From Saprospiraceae bacterium (GTDB taxonomy: Bacteria; Bacteroidota; Bacteroidia; Chitinophagales; Saprospiraceae): a DNA stretch of 6,489 nt. The notes under the pieces were generated by a model. That model was not told the DNA's origin and made no database searches. It saw only the letters and a list, made by a program, of their open reading frames with translations. Of this stretch, positions 5,590 through 6,489 are shown in pieces (position 1 is the stretch's first letter; each line of letters begins with the position of its first letter). The translations under genes were made by a program, and so were the position numbers. The stretch lies in contig SKYC01000299.1 of assembly GCA_007128085.1 (NCBI GenBank), positions 1-6,489 of the forward strand, read 5' to 3'.

Positions 5590-6366
5590 TCAAAGTACCA
5601 TTCTCCCCCCGAATAAGAGCGACCAGTTTCGCCCGTAAGTCAGCGGCAAATTCTCCGCCACTGTAAACTGAATCGACGTCTCTACGGTAAATTTCCCGCG
5701 CGCGTACTGAAGGCCGGGGGCAATGTAATAACCGTATTGAGCGCCTTCCTCGCCGGAACGCATGTTCATGCCCTCTGTCTCCAGATACACATTGATCTGG
5801 TTGGCCGGGTAGGAAGGTTCCAGCAGAGGAACCGCAACCCCAAGCTTGTAGCTCAGATAATTGTGGTGGGATAAACCGTGTACAACAGCGTACCCCAGTT
5901 CCGCCTGAACGCCGATCTTAAGGCTCTCATACGCCCCGGCAAAACCGGCGTAGGTCTTGTAGTGATCCATGCCGATTTCGGGTATACCCAGAGAAGCTCC
6001 CGTTGGAAACATCTGTTTCACTTTAGCAGCGACCCGAGTGGATTGACCCATTTTGTCCTTTTGTATAAACTGGTACTTACCCATCAGAGCGACATCTCCG
6101 AGTCTGTTTCCTCCCAAATCGTGATTAAACACCCAGGGAACAGTCAATCCGACTGCGGTACTCCTGTTTATGTTGTAATCGCCTTCGAGTATCAGACTTG
6201 AATAATCCAGATAGTCGCTGTTGACGTGGTGAAACAAAGCCCTGACAGTGGTTTCACCAGCTCCCAACATGATGGGTTTATCCAGCCGTATGGGGGGGCC
6301 CTGAGCCAAAATCCCGTGGGTAATCAGTAGGCTGAGAACAATCAGCTGTAATGCAATAATTTTCAT
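5590..6366 (-). CDS. Outer-membrane beta-barrel-like protein, putative transporter
   Basis: A 258-residue exported protein. Residues 1-21 are a signal peptide (hydrophobic 3-20, likely cleavage ILA before Gln22). The mature part has no hydrophobic helix but many alternating polar/nonpolar, Gly/Tyr-rich strands separated by turns, e.g. STAVGLTVPWVF, VAAKVKQMFPTG, IGVQAELGYAVV and the final NWSLLFGGRMVL, as in small outer-membrane barrels. It recalls the 'MetA-pathway of phenol degradation' type of putative transporter, but from memory only. His/Met-containing loops (MDHYKTY, HGLSHHNY, EGMNMRSG) could bind metal. It lies 44 bases upstream of the two-HMA protein on the same strand, so a shared role in metal handling is the most likely reading. 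It does not end in the usual aromatic residue, and a sensor or adhesin role is not excluded. Confidence 0.78.
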   Translation of the reverse strand: MKIIALQLIVLSLLITHGILAQGPPIRLDKPIMLGAGETTVRALFHHVNSDYLDYSSLILEGDYNINRSTAVGLTVPWVFNHDLGGNRLGDVALMGKYQFIQKDKMGQSTRVAAKVKQMFPTGASLGIPEIGMDHYKTYAGFAGAYESLKIGVQAELGYAVVHGLSHHNYLSYKLGVAVPLLEPSYPANQINVYLETEGMNMRSGEEGAQYGYYIAPGLQYARGKFTVETSIQFTVAENLPLTYGRNWSLLFGGRMVL

Positions 6367-6402
6367 CTTAAATTTTTTTTCTATGCCTGCTGTGCTGAGG
6401 TT

Positions 6403-6489
6403 TTAAGCAAAACACTTAGTCTTTGAATCTTCAACGCAGTCAATATATGTATAAAATGGGGTAATGGCCTTTAATTCAACCGTTTCCGA
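6403..6489 (-). CDS. Possible C-terminal fragment of an upstream gene
   Basis: From the right edge one minus-strand frame is open for 28 codons and ends in TAA at 6405-6403; the other two minus frames hit stops within six codons. The peptide (SETVELKAIT ... KTKCFA) has two cysteines but no motif I recognise. A run this short can be open by chance. If real, it is the end of a gene 36 bases upstream of the beta-barrel gene, probably in the same operon. No clear promoter for the barrel gene was found in 6367-6489, which fits that reading weakly. Confidence 0.33.
   Translation of the reverse strand, partial: SETVELKAITPFYTYIDCVEDSKTKCFA

Noticed and set aside
6423..6434. Inverted repeat TTGAATCTTCAA upstream of the beta-barrel gene.
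   Set aside because: The arms are only 5 bp, it lies within a possible coding frame, and no well-placed promoter is near. Chance is likely.

Overview
The window reads as chromosomal DNA of a member of the Bacteroidota, free-living as far as its genes show. The support is indirect: three candidate promoters fit the Bacteroidota pattern (TTTG, about 20-23 bases, TAnnTTTG), most start codons follow A/T-rich leaders instead of strong Shine-Dalgarno sites, and the 2-oxoglutarate dehydrogenase E2, the HMA protein ending in a Cys-Cys-Lys-Tyr-Glu-Arg tail and the 5-TM protein resemble Bacteroidota versions. Genus cannot be told. There are no tRNA or rRNA genes, CRISPR arrays or transposase genes. Coding density is high.

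Left part (1-1979): a PutP-like sodium:solute symporter lies on the minus strand. It is preceded by a 28-residue single-span membrane protein whose stop overlaps the symporter start (ATGA). This pair is the most interesting item in the window. The 280-base divergent region to the next gene holds a candidate symporter promoter, a perfect 14-bp palindrome about 60 bases upstream of the predicted transcript start, a second inverted repeat and a promoter for the plus-strand gene. The first 122 bases hold no confident gene but contain a strong hairpin nested in a wider inverted repeat.

Middle (1980-3886, plus strand): a complete dihydrolipoamide succinyltransferase (E2 of the 2-oxoglutarate dehydrogenase complex, TCA cycle) with an unusual Lys/Glu-rich linker. 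It is followed after 80 bases by an unrecognised five-span membrane protein. The E1 and E3 genes of the complex are not in the window.

Right part (3969-6489, minus strand): a probable two-gene operon encodes an outer-membrane beta-barrel-like protein and then an exported protein with two heavy-metal-associated domains. A hairpin terminator follows. Next comes a separately promoted NHL-repeat lipoprotein with six regular blades, which converges on the membrane-protein gene. A possible C-terminal fragment of another minus-strand gene touches the right edge.

Taken together this is mostly ordinary housekeeping and envelope content: Na+/solute uptake, a TCA-cycle enzyme, and a small envelope group probably concerned with metal (perhaps copper) handling. 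I see no clear new multi-gene system. The points worth following are the mini-subunit/symporter pair with its altered cation-site motif, the palindromic sites in the divergent control region, and the barrel/HMA pair.
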